From the NCBI RefSeq assembly GCF_024129355.1, contig NZ_JAMXXP010000001.1, positions 219,653 through 283,652 on the forward strand: 64,000 nucleotides of DNA. Direction: 5' to 3'. This document shows positions 47,764 through 58,761 of the stretch, piece by piece (positions within the stretch are counted from its first letter, which is position 1; each line of letters starts with the position of its first letter). The DNA comes from Acinetobacter lwoffii. Its GTDB lineage: Bacteria; Pseudomonadota; Gammaproteobacteria; Pseudomonadales; Moraxellaceae. The position numbers were made by a program, and so were the translations under genes. Below the pieces are notes generated by a model. It searched no databases, was not told the origin of the DNA, and saw only the letters and a list, made by a program, of their open reading frames with translations.

Positions 47764-49296
47764 ATGGTAGATTTCGCAGAACATCGTAAAGCGTTACTCT
47801 GCAATGATGCTGCATCCATTGCTGACTATCAGGCTGGCATGGACCAAGCGACCAAAGCGGTTGCGGCATGGTTGCAAAACGACAAAATGTACACTGGCGG
47901 CAGCATTAACGAGCTACGCAGTGCAATTGCATTTAATCCTTCAAAAGAAGGTTTGGGTGTAGAAAAATCTCTTGAGCGTATGGTTGAGCTATTCCTCAAC
48001 AAGAGCTTAAAAGTACATCATCCACATTCACTTGCGCATCTTCACTGTCCAACAATGGTGACCAGTCAGATCGCGGAAGTGCTGATTAACGCAACCAACC
48101 AGTCAATGGACTCATGGGATCAAAGCCCGGCCGGTTCGTTGATGGAAGTTCAGCTGATTGACTGGTTACGTCAAAAAGTGGGCTATGGTGCAGGTCAGGC
48201 CGGTGTATTCACTTCTGGTGGGACACAGTCTAACTTGATGGGCGTATTGCTGGCGCGTGATGCTTGCATTGCGAAAAACTGGAAAGACGAAAACGGTAAT
48301 CCGTGGTCGGTTCAGCGCGATGGTATTCCTGCGGATGCGATGCATAATGTCAAAGTCATCTGTTCTGAAAATGCACATTTCTCTGTGCAAAAGAACATGG
48401 CGATGATGGGCATGGGCTTCCAGTCAGTGGTCACTGTTCCTGTGAATGAAAATGCACAGATGGACGTAGACGCGCTGGAAAAAACCATGACGCACCTTCA
48501 GTCTGAAGGCAAGATAGTGGCATGTGTGGTAGCGACTGCGGGTACAACGGATGCTGGCGCGATTGATCCATTGAAAGCAATTCGTGAAATCACCAATAAA
48601 TATGGCGCGTGGATGCACATCGATGCGGCATGGGGTGGTGCACTGATTCTATCCAATGACTATCGTTCTATGCTGGACGGGATTGAGCTGTCGGATTCGA
48701 TCACGCTTGATTTCCATAAGCATTATTTCCAAACCATTTCTTGTGGGGCGTTCCTGCTGAAAGATGAAGCGAATTACCGTTTCATGCATTATGAAGCAGA
48801 GTATCTGAACTCCGCTTATGATGAAGAGCATGGCGTTCCTAACCTGGTATCGAAGTCACTACAAACGACGCGTCGTTTTGATGCATTGAAATTGTGGATG
48901 ACTGTAGAAGCATTAGGTGAAGAGCTTTATGGTTCGATGATCGATCATGGTGTAGGCTTAACACGTGATGTGGCAGACTACATTAAAGCAACTGACGGTT
49001 TAGAGCTTCTGCTTGAGCCTCAATTTGCCTCTGTACTGTTCCGTGTGGTTCCAGCGGGCTATCCGGTTGAATTACTCGATACGCTTAACCAAAACGTAGC
49101 AGACGAACTGTTTGCACGTGGTGAAGCGAACATTGGTGTAACGAAAGTTGGTCAGGTTCAGTCTCTGAAAATGACTACTTTAAGCCCGGTTGCAACGCTT
49201 GATAACGTGAAGAACTTGCTGGCATTAGTGCTTGCAGAAGCGGATCGTATCAAAGATTCAATCGCTGACGGTACTTATACGCCACCCATTGCATAA
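47764..49296 (+). CDS. ddc: L-2,4-diaminobutyrate decarboxylase
   Basis: PLP-dependent group II decarboxylase that turns 2,4-diaminobutyrate into 1,3-diaminopropane. 510 residues. Key segments are [53 protein letters not shown] and the PLP Lys K319 in LDFHKHYFQ. It begins 3 bp after the dat stop, with a GAGG box inside dat. A strong terminator follows. Confidence 0.96.
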   Translation: MVDFAEHRKALLCNDAASIADYQAGMDQATKAVAAWLQNDKMYTGGSINELRSAIAFNPSKEGLGVEKSLERMVELFLNKSLKVHHPHSLAHLHCPTMVTSQIAEVLINATNQSMDSWDQSPAGSLMEVQLIDWLRQKVGYGAGQAGVFTSGGTQSNLMGVLLARDACIAKNWKDENGNPWSVQRDGIPADAMHNVKVICSENAHFSVQKNMAMMGMGFQSVVTVPVNENAQMDVDALEKTMTHLQSEGKIVACVVATAGTTDAGAIDPLKAIREITNKYGAWMHIDAAWGGALILSNDYRSMLDGIELSDSITLDFHKHYFQTISCGAFLLKDEANYRFMHYEAEYLNSAYDEEHGVPNLVSKSLQTTRRFDALKLWMTVEALGEELYGSMIDHGVGLTRDVADYIKATDGLELLLEPQFASVLFRVVPAGYPVELLDTLNQNVADELFARGEANIGVTKVGQVQSLKMTTLSPVATLDNVKNLLALVLAEADRIKDSIADGTYTPPIA

Positions 49297-49310
49297 GTGA
49301 TGGTGGTGTG

Positions 49311-49342
49311 AAAAAAAGGAGATCGAAATGATCTCCTTTTTT
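49311..49342 (+). terminator. Terminator of dat-ddc
   Basis: Stem AAAAAAGGAGATC / GATCTCCTTTTTT with a 5-base loop and T run. Confidence 0.93.
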
Positions 49343-49621
49343 GTGCGCTTAAAAATAAAAAAAGGTCCTTTCCCAGATCGAAATTCCTCACAAAAACACG
49401 GAAGGTCTGAATCCCGTTTGGCCTGTTATTTATTTGTCATAGGCTTATGTAAAACTGGGGAGCAGGATTTATCCTGAGTTCAGGTTTATAAAAATTGTTA
49501 CATGTCATTGGTCTAAAATTTTTTATTGAAGTGAATGACATAAAGAACTTAATCATTGAAATCCATAAAAATTTAATCAAGAAAAAGCCGCTAGATTAAA
49601 AATCACTAAATCGTAATAAAG

Positions 49622-49639
49622 CTGTAACTTATCTGTCAT
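49622..49639 (+). promoter_or_regulatory. Pho box upstream of pstS
   Basis: CTGTAACTTATCTGTCAT consists of two 7-mers spaced by 4 bases, matching the PhoB consensus CTGTCATAWAWCTGTCAY at 15 of 18 positions. A CAAAAT -10 candidate starts 10 bp downstream (49650-49655). Pho control of pst is established in other gammaproteobacteria. The rest of 49343-49621 holds nothing recognised. Confidence 0.75.
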
Positions 49640-49731
49640 ATTCTAAAATCAAAATGCAGGTATCGAAAGAAGTACAAAACTGAATAAAAAGTGGTGTACT
49701 CCAAATTTGCATAAATGAGAGAGATACTAGA

Positions 49732-50763
49732 ATGCGCTTTACAAATATAGCTTTAGCATTAGCAGTAACCGGGGCAACTGCTGTAACGACTGCACACGCA
49801 GCACGTGACACCATCCAAATTGCAGGTTCTTCAACTGTACTTCCATATGCCAGTATCGTGGCAGAAGAATTCGGTAATACTTTTCCACAGTTTAAAACAC
49901 CAGTTGTCGGTTCTGGCGGTTCTTCAGGTGGTTTAAAACAGTTCTGTAATGGCGTGGGTGATAATACGATTGATATCGCAAACTCTTCGCGTCAAATTAA
50001 ATCTACAGAGTTGGCAGAATGTAAAAAGAATGGCGTTAACCAAGTCCTAGAAATCAAAATTGGTTATGACGGTATTGTATTTGCATCGAATGCTAACAAA
50101 GCGGCTTATAAATTGCGTCCACAACATGTCTTCGCTGCACTTGCTGCACAACTTCCATCAAATGGCAAAATGGTCGCTAACCCGTACACGCGTTGGAACC
50201 AAATTGACAAAGCACTTCCAAATGAACCAATCACCCTGGTAATTCCTGCGTCGAATCATGGTACGCGCGAAGTCTTCCAGGAGAAAATGGTGGATGCAGG
50301 TTGTGAAACGTACGCTGCAATTAAGTCTCTAGACAAAGATGCTAAGAAAAAAGCCTGTACGACATTCCGTAAAGATGGCCGTGTGGTTGAGATTGCCGGT
50401 GACTATACCGAAACATTGGCACGTTTGAAGACTTCTCCAAGTGCTGTAGGTGTGTTTGGCCTAGGTTTCTATGACCAGAACCGTGACCGTCTACGTGTTG
50501 CTACGGTGAATAATGTAGCACCTTCTGAAAAGACCATCTTGAATGGTGCTTATCCGGTATCGCGCCCATTGTTCTTCTACGTAAAAGGTGAGCACTTGAA
50601 ATCAATCAAGGGCTTACCGCAGTTCACAGAATATTTCCTGAACAAGAAAGTATCTGGCAAAGGCTCTAAGCTGGAAAAAGCAGGTCTGATTTCAATGTCT
50701 GATAAAGAACGTGCAGCAGTCCTGGCAAATTTCAAGGCTGGTAAAGCGGTTGTAGTGAAGTAA
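49732..50763 (+). CDS. pstS: Phosphate-binding protein PstS
   Basis: Periplasmic phosphate receptor of the Pst transporter. 343 residues, signal peptide cleaved near AHA-AR (about residue 24). Phosphate-binding segments include IQIAGSSTVLPYASIVAEEF, VVGSGGSSGGLKQFCNG (loop with Ser/Gly ligands) and NHGTREVFQEKMVDAGC. It is first in the pst operon, behind a Pho box. A GAGAGAG stretch precedes the ATG. Confidence 0.95.
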   Translation: MRFTNIALALAVTGATAVTTAHAARDTIQIAGSSTVLPYASIVAEEFGNTFPQFKTPVVGSGGSSGGLKQFCNGVGDNTIDIANSSRQIKSTELAECKKNGVNQVLEIKIGYDGIVFASNANKAAYKLRPQHVFAALAAQLPSNGKMVANPYTRWNQIDKALPNEPITLVIPASNHGTREVFQEKMVDAGCETYAAIKSLDKDAKKKACTTFRKDGRVVEIAGDYTETLARLKTSPSAVGVFGLGFYDQNRDRLRVATVNNVAPSEKTILNGAYPVSRPLFFYVKGEHLKSIKGLPQFTEYFLNKKVSGKGSKLEKAGLISMSDKERAAVLANFKAGKAVVVK

Positions 50764-50785
50764 TAAATGATTTTGAAAATGCTGG

Positions 50786-50804
50786 TGGTAGGGTCAACCT
50801 ACCA
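50786..50804 (+). repeat. Hairpin between pstS and pstC
   Basis: TGGTAGG / CCTACCA with a 5-base loop and no immediate T run. Probably a processing or stability stem that lets pstS outnumber the membrane subunits; inference. Confidence 0.55.
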
Positions 50805-50867
50805 TCGGCTTTTTGCGATAAACAAGTTTTTTCAAACCATGAAAATTGAAAAAACAGTGGAGAATAC

Positions 50868-52247
50868 ATGAATCTGCTACTTATAGGTGTGTTATTGGCC
50901 ATCATGGCCATAGCCTATCAAATCGGATTAAGTAAAAGCCGTAGCTTAGCAGGTAAGGGAAGCAATTCTGCAAACTTACACTCGCGTCCCGGATATTATG
51001 GTGCCCTGGTTGCACTATGGTGTGGTATCCCTGCGTTTTTAATTTTGATTGTTTGGAACATGGTGGAACCCACTTTTCTGGAGCAAGTGGTACTCAACCA
51101 TTTGCCAGAAAATGTTTCTGCTAGTCTGGATCCGGCAAGTCTGAGTGTTGTGATTGATCGCGTTCAGGCACTTGCCTCAGGTTTCGGGGTCAGTGATACA
51201 CCTGCAGCCTATGAAGTTGCAGCAGCAGAACAGTTGGCTAAATTCTCGACCATTGGTACCTTTGCCAAATTGGCAGTCGTGATTTCGGCTGCGCTGGCCG
51301 GTCTGGTCTGGGCCAAGAAACATATTAGCCAGGAATTCCGTGCACGTAACCAAGTCGAAAAAATGATTAATATCGGCCTGGCATTGTGTTCAGGTGTGGC
51401 GATTCTGACCACTCTCGGGATTGTGATGTCGATGTTTGGCGAGGCAATGCGTTTCTTCAGCTTCGTCAGCCCACTGGATTTCTTCTTTGGTACCCAATGG
51501 AACCCGGGATTTAGTACCTCTGGCAGTGCTGAAGGCAGTTATGGTTTATTGCCACTGTTATGGGGCACGCTCATGGTCAGCGGGATCGCGCTTCTGGTCG
51601 CGGTTCCAGTAGGCCTGATGATTGCGATCTATCTGGCAGAATACGCTTCACCGCGATTCCGCTCTTGGGCAAAACCTACAATTGAAGTGTTGGCGGGTAT
51701 TCCTACGATTGTCTATGGTGTCTTTGCCTTGATGATCATCGGTCCATTCCTTAAAAGCATGGGTGCTCTGGTCGGACTCGAAATTAATGCCACCAGTGCG
51801 CTGACCGCCGGTCTGGTCATGGGCATCATGATCATTCCATTTGTATCTTCTTTGTCAGACGACATCATCACTCAGGTGCCGCGTGCCTTACGTGATGGTT
51901 CTTTGGGCTTGGGGGCGACCAAATCTGAAACGATTCGTCAGGTGGTTTTACCCGCAGCCCTACCGGGTATTATCGGTGCGTTCCTGTTGGCAGCGTCACG
52001 TGCAATTGGTGAAACCATGATCGTGGTTCTTGCAGCCGGGAACAGTCCGCAGTTGCATGCCAATCCGCTTGAAGCCGTATCTACGGTCACGATTACCATC
52101 GTGAATCAGTTAACTGGCGATACTGATTTTGCTAGTCCACAAGCACTGGTAGCCTTTGCACTAGGATTGACGCTATTCGTCATTACCTTGGGTTTGAACA
52201 TTGTTGCACTGATCATCGTGCGTAAATATCGTGAGCAATACGACTAA
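50868..52247 (+). CDS. pstC: Phosphate ABC transporter permease PstC
   Basis: 459-residue inner-membrane permease. An N-terminal extension of about 210 residues with extra helices precedes the standard MetI-type permease domain (LLPLLWGTLMVSGIALLVAVPVGLM, then EAA loop LRDGSLGLGATKSETIRQVVLPAALPGIIG). E. coli PstC is about 319; the longer form is usual in Pseudomonas and Acinetobacter. Its stop shares a base with the pstA start. GGAGA box. Confidence 0.94.
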   Translation: MNLLLIGVLLAIMAIAYQIGLSKSRSLAGKGSNSANLHSRPGYYGALVALWCGIPAFLILIVWNMVEPTFLEQVVLNHLPENVSASLDPASLSVVIDRVQALASGFGVSDTPAAYEVAAAEQLAKFSTIGTFAKLAVVISAALAGLVWAKKHISQEFRARNQVEKMINIGLALCSGVAILTTLGIVMSMFGEAMRFFSFVSPLDFFFGTQWNPGFSTSGSAEGSYGLLPLLWGTLMVSGIALLVAVPVGLMIAIYLAEYASPRFRSWAKPTIEVLAGIPTIVYGVFALMIIGPFLKSMGALVGLEINATSALTAGLVMGIMIIPFVSSLSDDIITQVPRALRDGSLGLGATKSETIRQVVLPAALPGIIGAFLLAASRAIGETMIVVLAAGNSPQLHANPLEAVSTVTITIVNQLTGDTDFASPQALVAFALGLTLFVITLGLNIVALIIVRKYREQYD

Positions 52248-53638
52248 TGAGTACTTCAAATACAACGCCTGTGGATCAGCGTATTGATCCATCCATCGCC
52301 GCCGAGCTGCGTGAAAAGCGTAAGAAGACCATTCAAAGCTCTTTGGCACGACGTCATCGTAAAGAAAAAACCTTCCGTTTATTTGGTTTCTCTGCGGTAC
52401 TGGCAGGTCTGTTCTTTGTGGTATTGCTGTTCGGGAGTATTTTATCCAAAGGTTTGCCTGCATTCTGGCAAAGCAGCATGAGTTTGCCGATTCATTTCGA
52501 TCCAGCCATTGTGGATATTGGTCCAAAACCAAAGCCAGCTGCAGGAGAATCTCCAGCACAGTTTGAAGATCGCTTTATCGCATGGCAGACTGAAGTCGGA
52601 ATGGTGGATTGGGATGCACTAATTATCAACGGCATGATCGCCAAAGACAGCAAGCTGGAAAGCCAGCGTGATGAACTGGGTTCTTTATATACCAGTTCTG
52701 AGGCGTATCGCTTGCGTGACATGGTCATGAATGACCCGAGTCTGGTCGGTCAAAGTAAGGAAGTGAAAATTCTGGCGGATGCCAATGTCGATGTCTGGTT
52801 GGCGGGAAATATTGACCGTGATCTTCCCGATGAACAGCAGCAGCTCAGTCCTGAAGTACGTCAGGTGGCGGACGAGATGAAAGCCTCTGGTGTGATTGAA
52901 AATAGTTTCAATACCAATATTTTCACCAGTCCTGACTCACGCAGCTCACCGGCAACTTCAGGCTTGGCAGGCGCCTTCATGGGCTCACTGTTCATGATGA
53001 TGATCGTGATCTTTATCTCGATTCCAATCGGGGTGGCCTCTGCGATTTATCTGGAAGAGTTTGCACCGAAAAACTGGATTACCGATGTGGTCGAAGTCAA
53101 TATCAACAACCTGGCAGCCGTACCATCGATTGTCTTCGGTCTATTGGGTGCAGCGATCTTCATTGGCTGGATGCATTTGCCACTGTCAGCCCCATTGGTG
53201 GGTGGTCTGGTACTGAGTCTGATGACCTTACCGACTGTGATCATCACCACACGCGCATCACTTAAAGCGGTTCCACCTTCGATTCGTCAGGCAGCTTTGG
53301 GCCTCGGTGCTTCCCGCATCCAGACAGTATTTCATCACGTCTTGCCTTTGGCTTTGCCGGGTATTTTGACGGGCGCAATCATTGGGGTCGCACAGGCTTT
53401 GGGTGAAACTGCACCATTGTTATTAATCGGGATGAGTGCTTTTGTTGCCAGCGTTCCAGCCACACCATTTGATCAGTCAACGGCTTTACCGGTGCAGATT
53501 TTCTTATGGCAAGGCAATGAATTACGTAACTTCTTTGAAGGGCGTACCGCAGCAGCAATTATTGTACTTCTGGCCATGATGATCAGCTTGAACAGTCTGG
53601 CCATCTGGTTACGTAAGAAATTTGAAGTCCGTTGGTAA
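52247..53638 (+). CDS. pstA: Phosphate ABC transporter permease PstA
   Basis: 463 residues. First a cytoplasmic basic N-terminus, one membrane helix (about 47-69), then an about 150-residue non-membrane insert, followed by the permease domain ([22 protein letters not shown] and the EAA loop [31 protein letters not shown]). The large insert makes it longer than E. coli PstA (about 296), like the enlarged PstC beside it. One-base overlap with pstC. Confidence 0.94.
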   Translation: MSTSNTTPVDQRIDPSIAAELREKRKKTIQSSLARRHRKEKTFRLFGFSAVLAGLFFVVLLFGSILSKGLPAFWQSSMSLPIHFDPAIVDIGPKPKPAAGESPAQFEDRFIAWQTEVGMVDWDALIINGMIAKDSKLESQRDELGSLYTSSEAYRLRDMVMNDPSLVGQSKEVKILADANVDVWLAGNIDRDLPDEQQQLSPEVRQVADEMKASGVIENSFNTNIFTSPDSRSSPATSGLAGAFMGSLFMMMIVIFISIPIGVASAIYLEEFAPKNWITDVVEVNINNLAAVPSIVFGLLGAAIFIGWMHLPLSAPLVGGLVLSLMTLPTVIITTRASLKAVPPSIRQAALGLGASRIQTVFHHVLPLALPGILTGAIIGVAQALGETAPLLLIGMSAFVASVPATPFDQSTALPVQIFLWQGNELRNFFEGRTAAAIIVLLAMMISLNSLAIWLRKKFEVRW

Positions 53639-53651
53639 TAGGGGCAGAATC

Positions 53652-54566
53652 ATGAACACAACTGTTATTCAAAATTCCTTAAAAAAGGATCAAATCGTGA
53701 ATCCACAACAGACACAATTCACCTCGGATGAGGCGACTCAAAAGCCGGCAACTCCGTTTGTTTCCCAGTTCGATACGCAAAGCAGCAGCAAAAAAGATGC
53801 GAAGTCGACGAATGTGAAACTTAGTACTTCTGATGTGCATGTGTACTATGGTGAAGCGGAAGCGATTAAAGGCATTGACCTGAACATTTATGAAAATGAA
53901 GTGATTGCTTTTATTGGGCCATCAGGCTGTGGTAAATCGACCTTTCTGCGTACCTTAAACCGCATGAACGATACGATTGATAGCTGCCGTGTGACCGGTA
54001 AAGTCATGCTGGACAATCAGGATATTTATGATCCAAACCTAGATGTGGTCTTGCTACGTGCACAGGTTGGTATGGTTTTCCAGAAGCCGAACCCATTTCC
54101 AAAATCAATCTTCGATAATGTCTCCTATGGCCCAAAACTGCATGGTTTGGCGCGTGACAAGTACGATCTTGAAGAAATTGTCGAAGGCAGCTTGCGCAAA
54201 GCCGGTCTGTGGGAAGAAGTGAAAGATCGTTTAAACCAGCCGGGAACAGGTTTGTCAGGTGGTCAGCAGCAACGTCTGTGTATCGCGCGTACGATTGCAG
54301 TCAGTCCAGAAGTCATTTTGATGGATGAACCGTGTTCGGCACTTGATCCCATTGCAACCGCCAAAGTGGAAGAGCTGATTTCTGAGCTATCTACGCAATA
54401 TACCATCGCGATCGTAACTCACTCCATGCAACAGGCAGCACGTGTATCGGATCGTACTGCGTATTTCCATTTGGGGGATCTGATTGAAGTCAACTCGACC
54501 GAAAAAGTCTTTACCCAGCCAGATCATCAGTTGACTGAAGCCTATATTACCGGGCGTTTCGGTTAA
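53652..54566 (+). CDS. pstB: Phosphate ABC transporter ATPase PstB
   Basis: 304 residues from the ATG at 53652 (an upstream TTG in pstA would add ten). ABC ATPase with Walker [11 protein letters not shown]-loop [13 protein letters not shown], signature LSGGQQQRL, Walker [14 protein letters not shown] and the switch His in VTHSMQQA. A non-conserved, probably disordered N-terminal region of about 55 residues precedes the domain. Last gene of the operon here; phoU is not in the window. Confidence 0.96.
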   Translation: MNTTVIQNSLKKDQIVNPQQTQFTSDEATQKPATPFVSQFDTQSSSKKDAKSTNVKLSTSDVHVYYGEAEAIKGIDLNIYENEVIAFIGPSGCGKSTFLRTLNRMNDTIDSCRVTGKVMLDNQDIYDPNLDVVLLRAQVGMVFQKPNPFPKSIFDNVSYGPKLHGLARDKYDLEEIVEGSLRKAGLWEEVKDRLNQPGTGLSGGQQQRLCIARTIAVSPEVILMDEPCSALDPIATAKVEELISELSTQYTIAIVTHSMQQAARVSDRTAYFHLGDLIEVNSTEKVFTQPDHQLTEAYITGRFG

Positions 54567-54581
54567 TCCGATATCTAGAAT

Positions 54582-54604
54582 AAGAGCCGCAAGGCTCTTT
54601 TTTT
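54582..54604 (+). terminator. Terminator of pstSCAB
   Basis: Stem AAGAGCC / GGCTCTT, tetraloop GCAA and T run. Confidence 0.9.
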
Positions 54605-54717
54605 ATAGGTGAAATAGATGGTGATAATCGTAATAATTCTCGAAATAAAGTTGAAAAAAACCGAAATTGACCTAATCTAAAGGAATAAATCCGAATTAAA
54701 TAGAGAATAGATTTTTT

Positions 54718-55680
54718 ATGTTATTTCATACTCCGAAACTGTCCGCTGAAATCCGTATTAGTCATCTCAATGCGCGTATCAATGAACAACGAAAAAAAAT
54801 AGCGCAAACTACTGGCTCTAAACTGGAACTTTTACAGTTATCACAACAACTGTCAAAAGAAGCGCGTGCGCGTAAGAAAACCAATCAAAAAATCTATGTG
54901 CTCGATTTTAAAGGTGATATGGCTGCTTCTGCGGTAGAAGGCTTACGTGAAGAAATCACTCTGATTCTGGCCACAGCCAAAGCAGGTCGTGACCGCGTTG
55001 TAGTGCGTCTGGAAAGTCCGGGCGGCATGGTCCATGGTTATGGACTTGCAGCAGCTCAACTGGTACGTTTACGCGAGGCAGGTTTTCATCTGACCATCTG
55101 TGTCGATAAAGTAGCCGCTAGTGGCGGTTATATGATGGCGTGTATTGCCAATGAGATTATTTCTGCACCATTCGCGATTGTCGGTTCAATTGGTGTGGTT
55201 GCTCAAGTCCCCAACTTTAACCGCCTGCTGAAAGACAATAAAATCGACTTTGAACTCTATACCGCAGGACAGTACAAACGTACCGTGACCATGTTTGGTG
55301 AAAATACTGAAGAGGGCAAGGCCAAGTTTGAAGAAGAATTACAGCAAACCCATGCTTTATTCAAACATTTTGTTGAGAAGTATCGCCCGCAGCTGAATAT
55401 TGAAAAAGTGGCCACTGGTGAGCATTGGTATGGCCGGGATGCGCTGGATCTAAATCTGGTGGATAAACTGCAAACCTCAGACGAATATCTGCTCAACTTG
55501 TTGCCCCAACATGATATCTATTCCATCCAGACCCGCAAGAAACCAACTTTGGGCGAAAAGCTGGGTCTGCAAGCCGCACAAATTGCTGATTCACTGGTAC
55601 CTACTGTCATGAATAAAGTTATGGAAAGCTTAAGTAAAGCCAATGCAAATTTGGTGCAAATGCGTGATCCAAAACTTTAA
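54718..55680 (+). CDS. sohB: S49-family serine peptidase SohB
   Basis: 320-residue ClpP-fold membrane-associated peptidase of the SppA/SohB family. Visible catalytic residues are S135 in AASGGYMM and K187 in GQYKRTVTMFGENTEEG; VVVRLESPGGMVHGYGLAAAQL and GSIGVVAQVPNFNRLL are typical. E. coli SohB has an N-terminal membrane helix, but residues 1-60 here look charged and coiled, with no helix. The last 8 codons and following bases are repeated at 56536-56563. Role in envelope protein quality control is inference. Confidence 0.9.
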   Translation: MLFHTPKLSAEIRISHLNARINEQRKKIAQTTGSKLELLQLSQQLSKEARARKKTNQKIYVLDFKGDMAASAVEGLREEITLILATAKAGRDRVVVRLESPGGMVHGYGLAAAQLVRLREAGFHLTICVDKVAASGGYMMACIANEIISAPFAIVGSIGVVAQVPNFNRLLKDNKIDFELYTAGQYKRTVTMFGENTEEGKAKFEEELQQTHALFKHFVEKYRPQLNIEKVATGEHWYGRDALDLNLVDKLQTSDEYLLNLLPQHDIYSIQTRKKPTLGEKLGLQAAQIADSLVPTVMNKVMESLSKANANLVQMRDPKL

Positions 55681-55685
55681 TTCAG
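55658..55685. repeat. 28-bp direct repeat, copy 1, spanning the sohB stop
   Basis: Identical to 56536-56563. It covers the last codons, the stop codon and a few bases beyond. Distance between copies is 878 bp, enclosing the two orphan genes; each copy is followed by a terminator of similar sequence. Confidence 0.9.
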
Positions 55686-55704
55686 TTGATCTTGAATGAA
55701 TTTT

Positions 55705-55732
55705 AAAGCTCACTGCGGTGGGCTTTTTTTTT
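55705..55732 (+). terminator. Terminator of sohB, copy 1
   Basis: Stem AAAGCTCAC / GTGGGCTTT with a G-T pair, loop TGCG, then nine T. Confidence 0.88.
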
Positions 55733-55785
55733 GAAATCATACTATTATGATATAAGTGAAGCACTTTGATTGGGTCTAGGCTCAT

Positions 55786-56217
55786 ATGCTCACGTTTATT
55801 TTGTTGCTTGGGTTTTTTAGTATCGTATTTATTCCGATGTTATGTATGCTTTATTCTGAAGCAAAATTAACTCAGGATGATTCTAAGAAGGTTTTGTTTT
55901 GGCTGAGTTTTCTACCCGGCGTTTGTATCTTTCTGCTGTATAGCTTTCTAAAGCCCAATGATCCACCTGTTATTCCATCGAAGGAATGTGGTGTTGTGCA
56001 GTTTTATCAGATGCATAAAGTTCGAGGTGGTAACGAATTTGAACGTGTGAGTATTCGCTTTGATGGCGCTCAATATAGTCGGCATTTATTCTTCGATAAG
56101 CATCTGGATAAAATTCCTCAAGGCCAAAAGGCCTGCTTTGAATATCTAGATAAATTCAAATATCCACATTTGTCAGAATCTAAGTTTATTCAATGGGTTG
56201 AACCGAATGAAATGTAA
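55786..56217 (+). CDS. Membrane protein of unknown function (143 aa)
   Basis: Two hydrophobic helices (about 2-22 and 37-55) are followed by a soluble domain of about 85 residues (CGVVQFYQMHKVRGGNEFERVSIRF and later). No family recognised. It lies within a segment bounded by a duplicated 28-bp sohB end. Size, a membrane pair and an accompanying small soluble protein would fit a toxin or immunity-like module or a phage-related accessory gene, but nothing confirms this. Confidence 0.7.
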   Translation: MLTFILLLGFFSIVFIPMLCMLYSEAKLTQDDSKKVLFWLSFLPGVCIFLLYSFLKPNDPPVIPSKECGVVQFYQMHKVRGGNEFERVSIRFDGAQYSRHLFFDKHLDKIPQGQKACFEYLDKFKYPHLSESKFIQWVEPNEM

Positions 56218-56274
56218 ACCATCACTGAAACTAATCAGATAAAATAAAGCATATTTTATTGTTAGAGCAGAAAC

Positions 56275-56514
56275 ATGGCTATAGCTGAAGCATATCTTGC
56301 AACGCAAAATTGTTACTTTAATTATGAATTTGAAGAACTTTATTTAGAGGATGATTTTCCTGAGGAGTTATCTGTATCACTACGTGGCATGATGTTCCGT
56401 CATGAGATTGAATATCCTGATACAACCTATTTCATTTATTACAGTGAGATGTTGACGGGTAATGAACTGCAAAAAATGAAAGATGATTGGATGCGATATT
56501 GCCCGCATTCATAA
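56275..56514 (+). CDS. Small acidic protein of unknown function (79 aa)
   Basis: Acidic, aromatic-rich (FNYEFEELYLEDDFPEEL), no signal or membrane segment. GAGCAG box before the ATG. Second orphan inside the sohB-end duplication; no similarity recognised to the 143-residue neighbour. Possibly an inhibitor or antitoxin-type protein, purely by size and charge. Confidence 0.65.
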   Translation: MAIAEAYLATQNCYFNYEFEELYLEDDFPEELSVSLRGMMFRHEIEYPDTTYFIYYSEMLTGNELQKMKDDWMRYCPHS

Positions 56515-56535
56515 TTGAAAAAAATGAATGTAATT

Positions 56536-56563
56536 AAATGCGTGATCCAAAACTTTAATTCAG
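56536..56563. repeat. 28-bp direct repeat, copy 2
   Basis: Exact copy of the sohB 3' end at 55658-55685, outside any gene here. Confidence 0.9.
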
Positions 56564-56581
56564 CTATTAGTTTCTGATTTT

Positions 56582-56607
56582 AAAAGCTCACTTCGGTGAG
56601 TTTTTTT
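56582..56607 (+). terminator. Terminator copy 2 after the orphan genes
   Basis: Stem GCTCAC / GTGAGT with TTCG loop and T run; similar in sequence to 55705-55732. It overlaps the 3' end of the convergent DUF2238 gene. Confidence 0.82.
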
Positions 56608-57229
56608 GATTTTTCGGTATCAACTGCAGACCGCCTGTTATCGCCGCGCCAATCGTAGCAAGCAAGATGTCTTTGTGCGCATCCCACATATCACCTTGTT
56701 GTCCATTATAGTTTTCAGCTTCCTCAGGAGATAAACCAATGGCAATCAGCCATTCCAGCCATTCATAGAGCATGCTACTGGCCACCACAAACTGAATCAC
56801 CAGCAGGAAAATGACCACAGGTCTTTGCTGCGGCAACCAGACCTGAAACAGGCGATAGAAAATTGGATAAAGTAATAATCCGTAGGCCAGATGGACAAAA
56901 CGGTCAAACATATTGCGTGACCAGTGCATCGCTTCATTCAGATTAAAGCCAAAAATCTGTTCGATCCATTGGTTATAAGGCACATAAGAATACAGATAAT
57001 GCGCAGCAATCACATGAACAATCAGAAAAAGAATATATAAATTAAAACTTAAAAAATTCAGCCCGATTTTATACAGGCAGATGAGCAGCATGATGATCAT
57101 GAAAACTGTGCCTGCCTGATGCAAGAGATAAGCTTCCAGTTCTAAAGGACGAATACTGGCAAGCAAAATCGCCAGAATTAAAATACCCAGGCTCGCGTAA
57201 TGTTTGGCAGAAAGTCGATGCTCAATCAT
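56588..57229 (-). CDS. DUF2238 (YjdF-like) inner-membrane protein
   Basis: About 213 residues from the ATG at 57229 (a further ATG at 57268 would add 13). Six or so membrane helices, with the family motifs LNEAMHWSRNMFDRFVHLAYGLLLYP and YEWLEWL, and the acidic GDMWDAHKDILLATIGA. Function unknown in all members, possibly metal or lipid related by its conserved polar helices. Its 3' end overlaps the terminator at 56582-56607. Confidence 0.88.
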   Translation of the reverse strand: MIEHRLSAKHYASLGILILAILLASIRPLELEAYLLHQAGTVFMIIMLLICLYKIGLNFLSFNLYILFLIVHVIAAHYLYSYVPYNQWIEQIFGFNLNEAMHWSRNMFDRFVHLAYGLLLYPIFYRLFQVWLPQQRPVVIFLLVIQFVVASSMLYEWLEWLIAIGLSPEEAENYNGQQGDMWDAHKDILLATIGAAITGGLQLIPKNQKNSPK

Positions 57230-57276
57230 GTCGTTATTATGAAATATCTTTTTTAGAATAAAACACATTATAAATA

Positions 57277-57304
57277 AAAAGGCGAAGCCTGAGCTTCGCC
57301 TTTT
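57277..57304 (-). terminator. Terminator of the mnmA-hflD-purB operon
   Basis: Twelve-base stem AAAAGGCGAAGC / GCTTCGCCTTTT with loop CTGA, 15 bp past the purB stop. Confidence 0.9.
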
Positions 57305-57318
57305 CGTCTTATTGCAAA

Positions 57319-58716
<1,398 letters not shown>

Positions 58717-58761
58717 TTAGATTTTGGAATTAAACGTAAAACGAAACACGTGCAGCATCAG

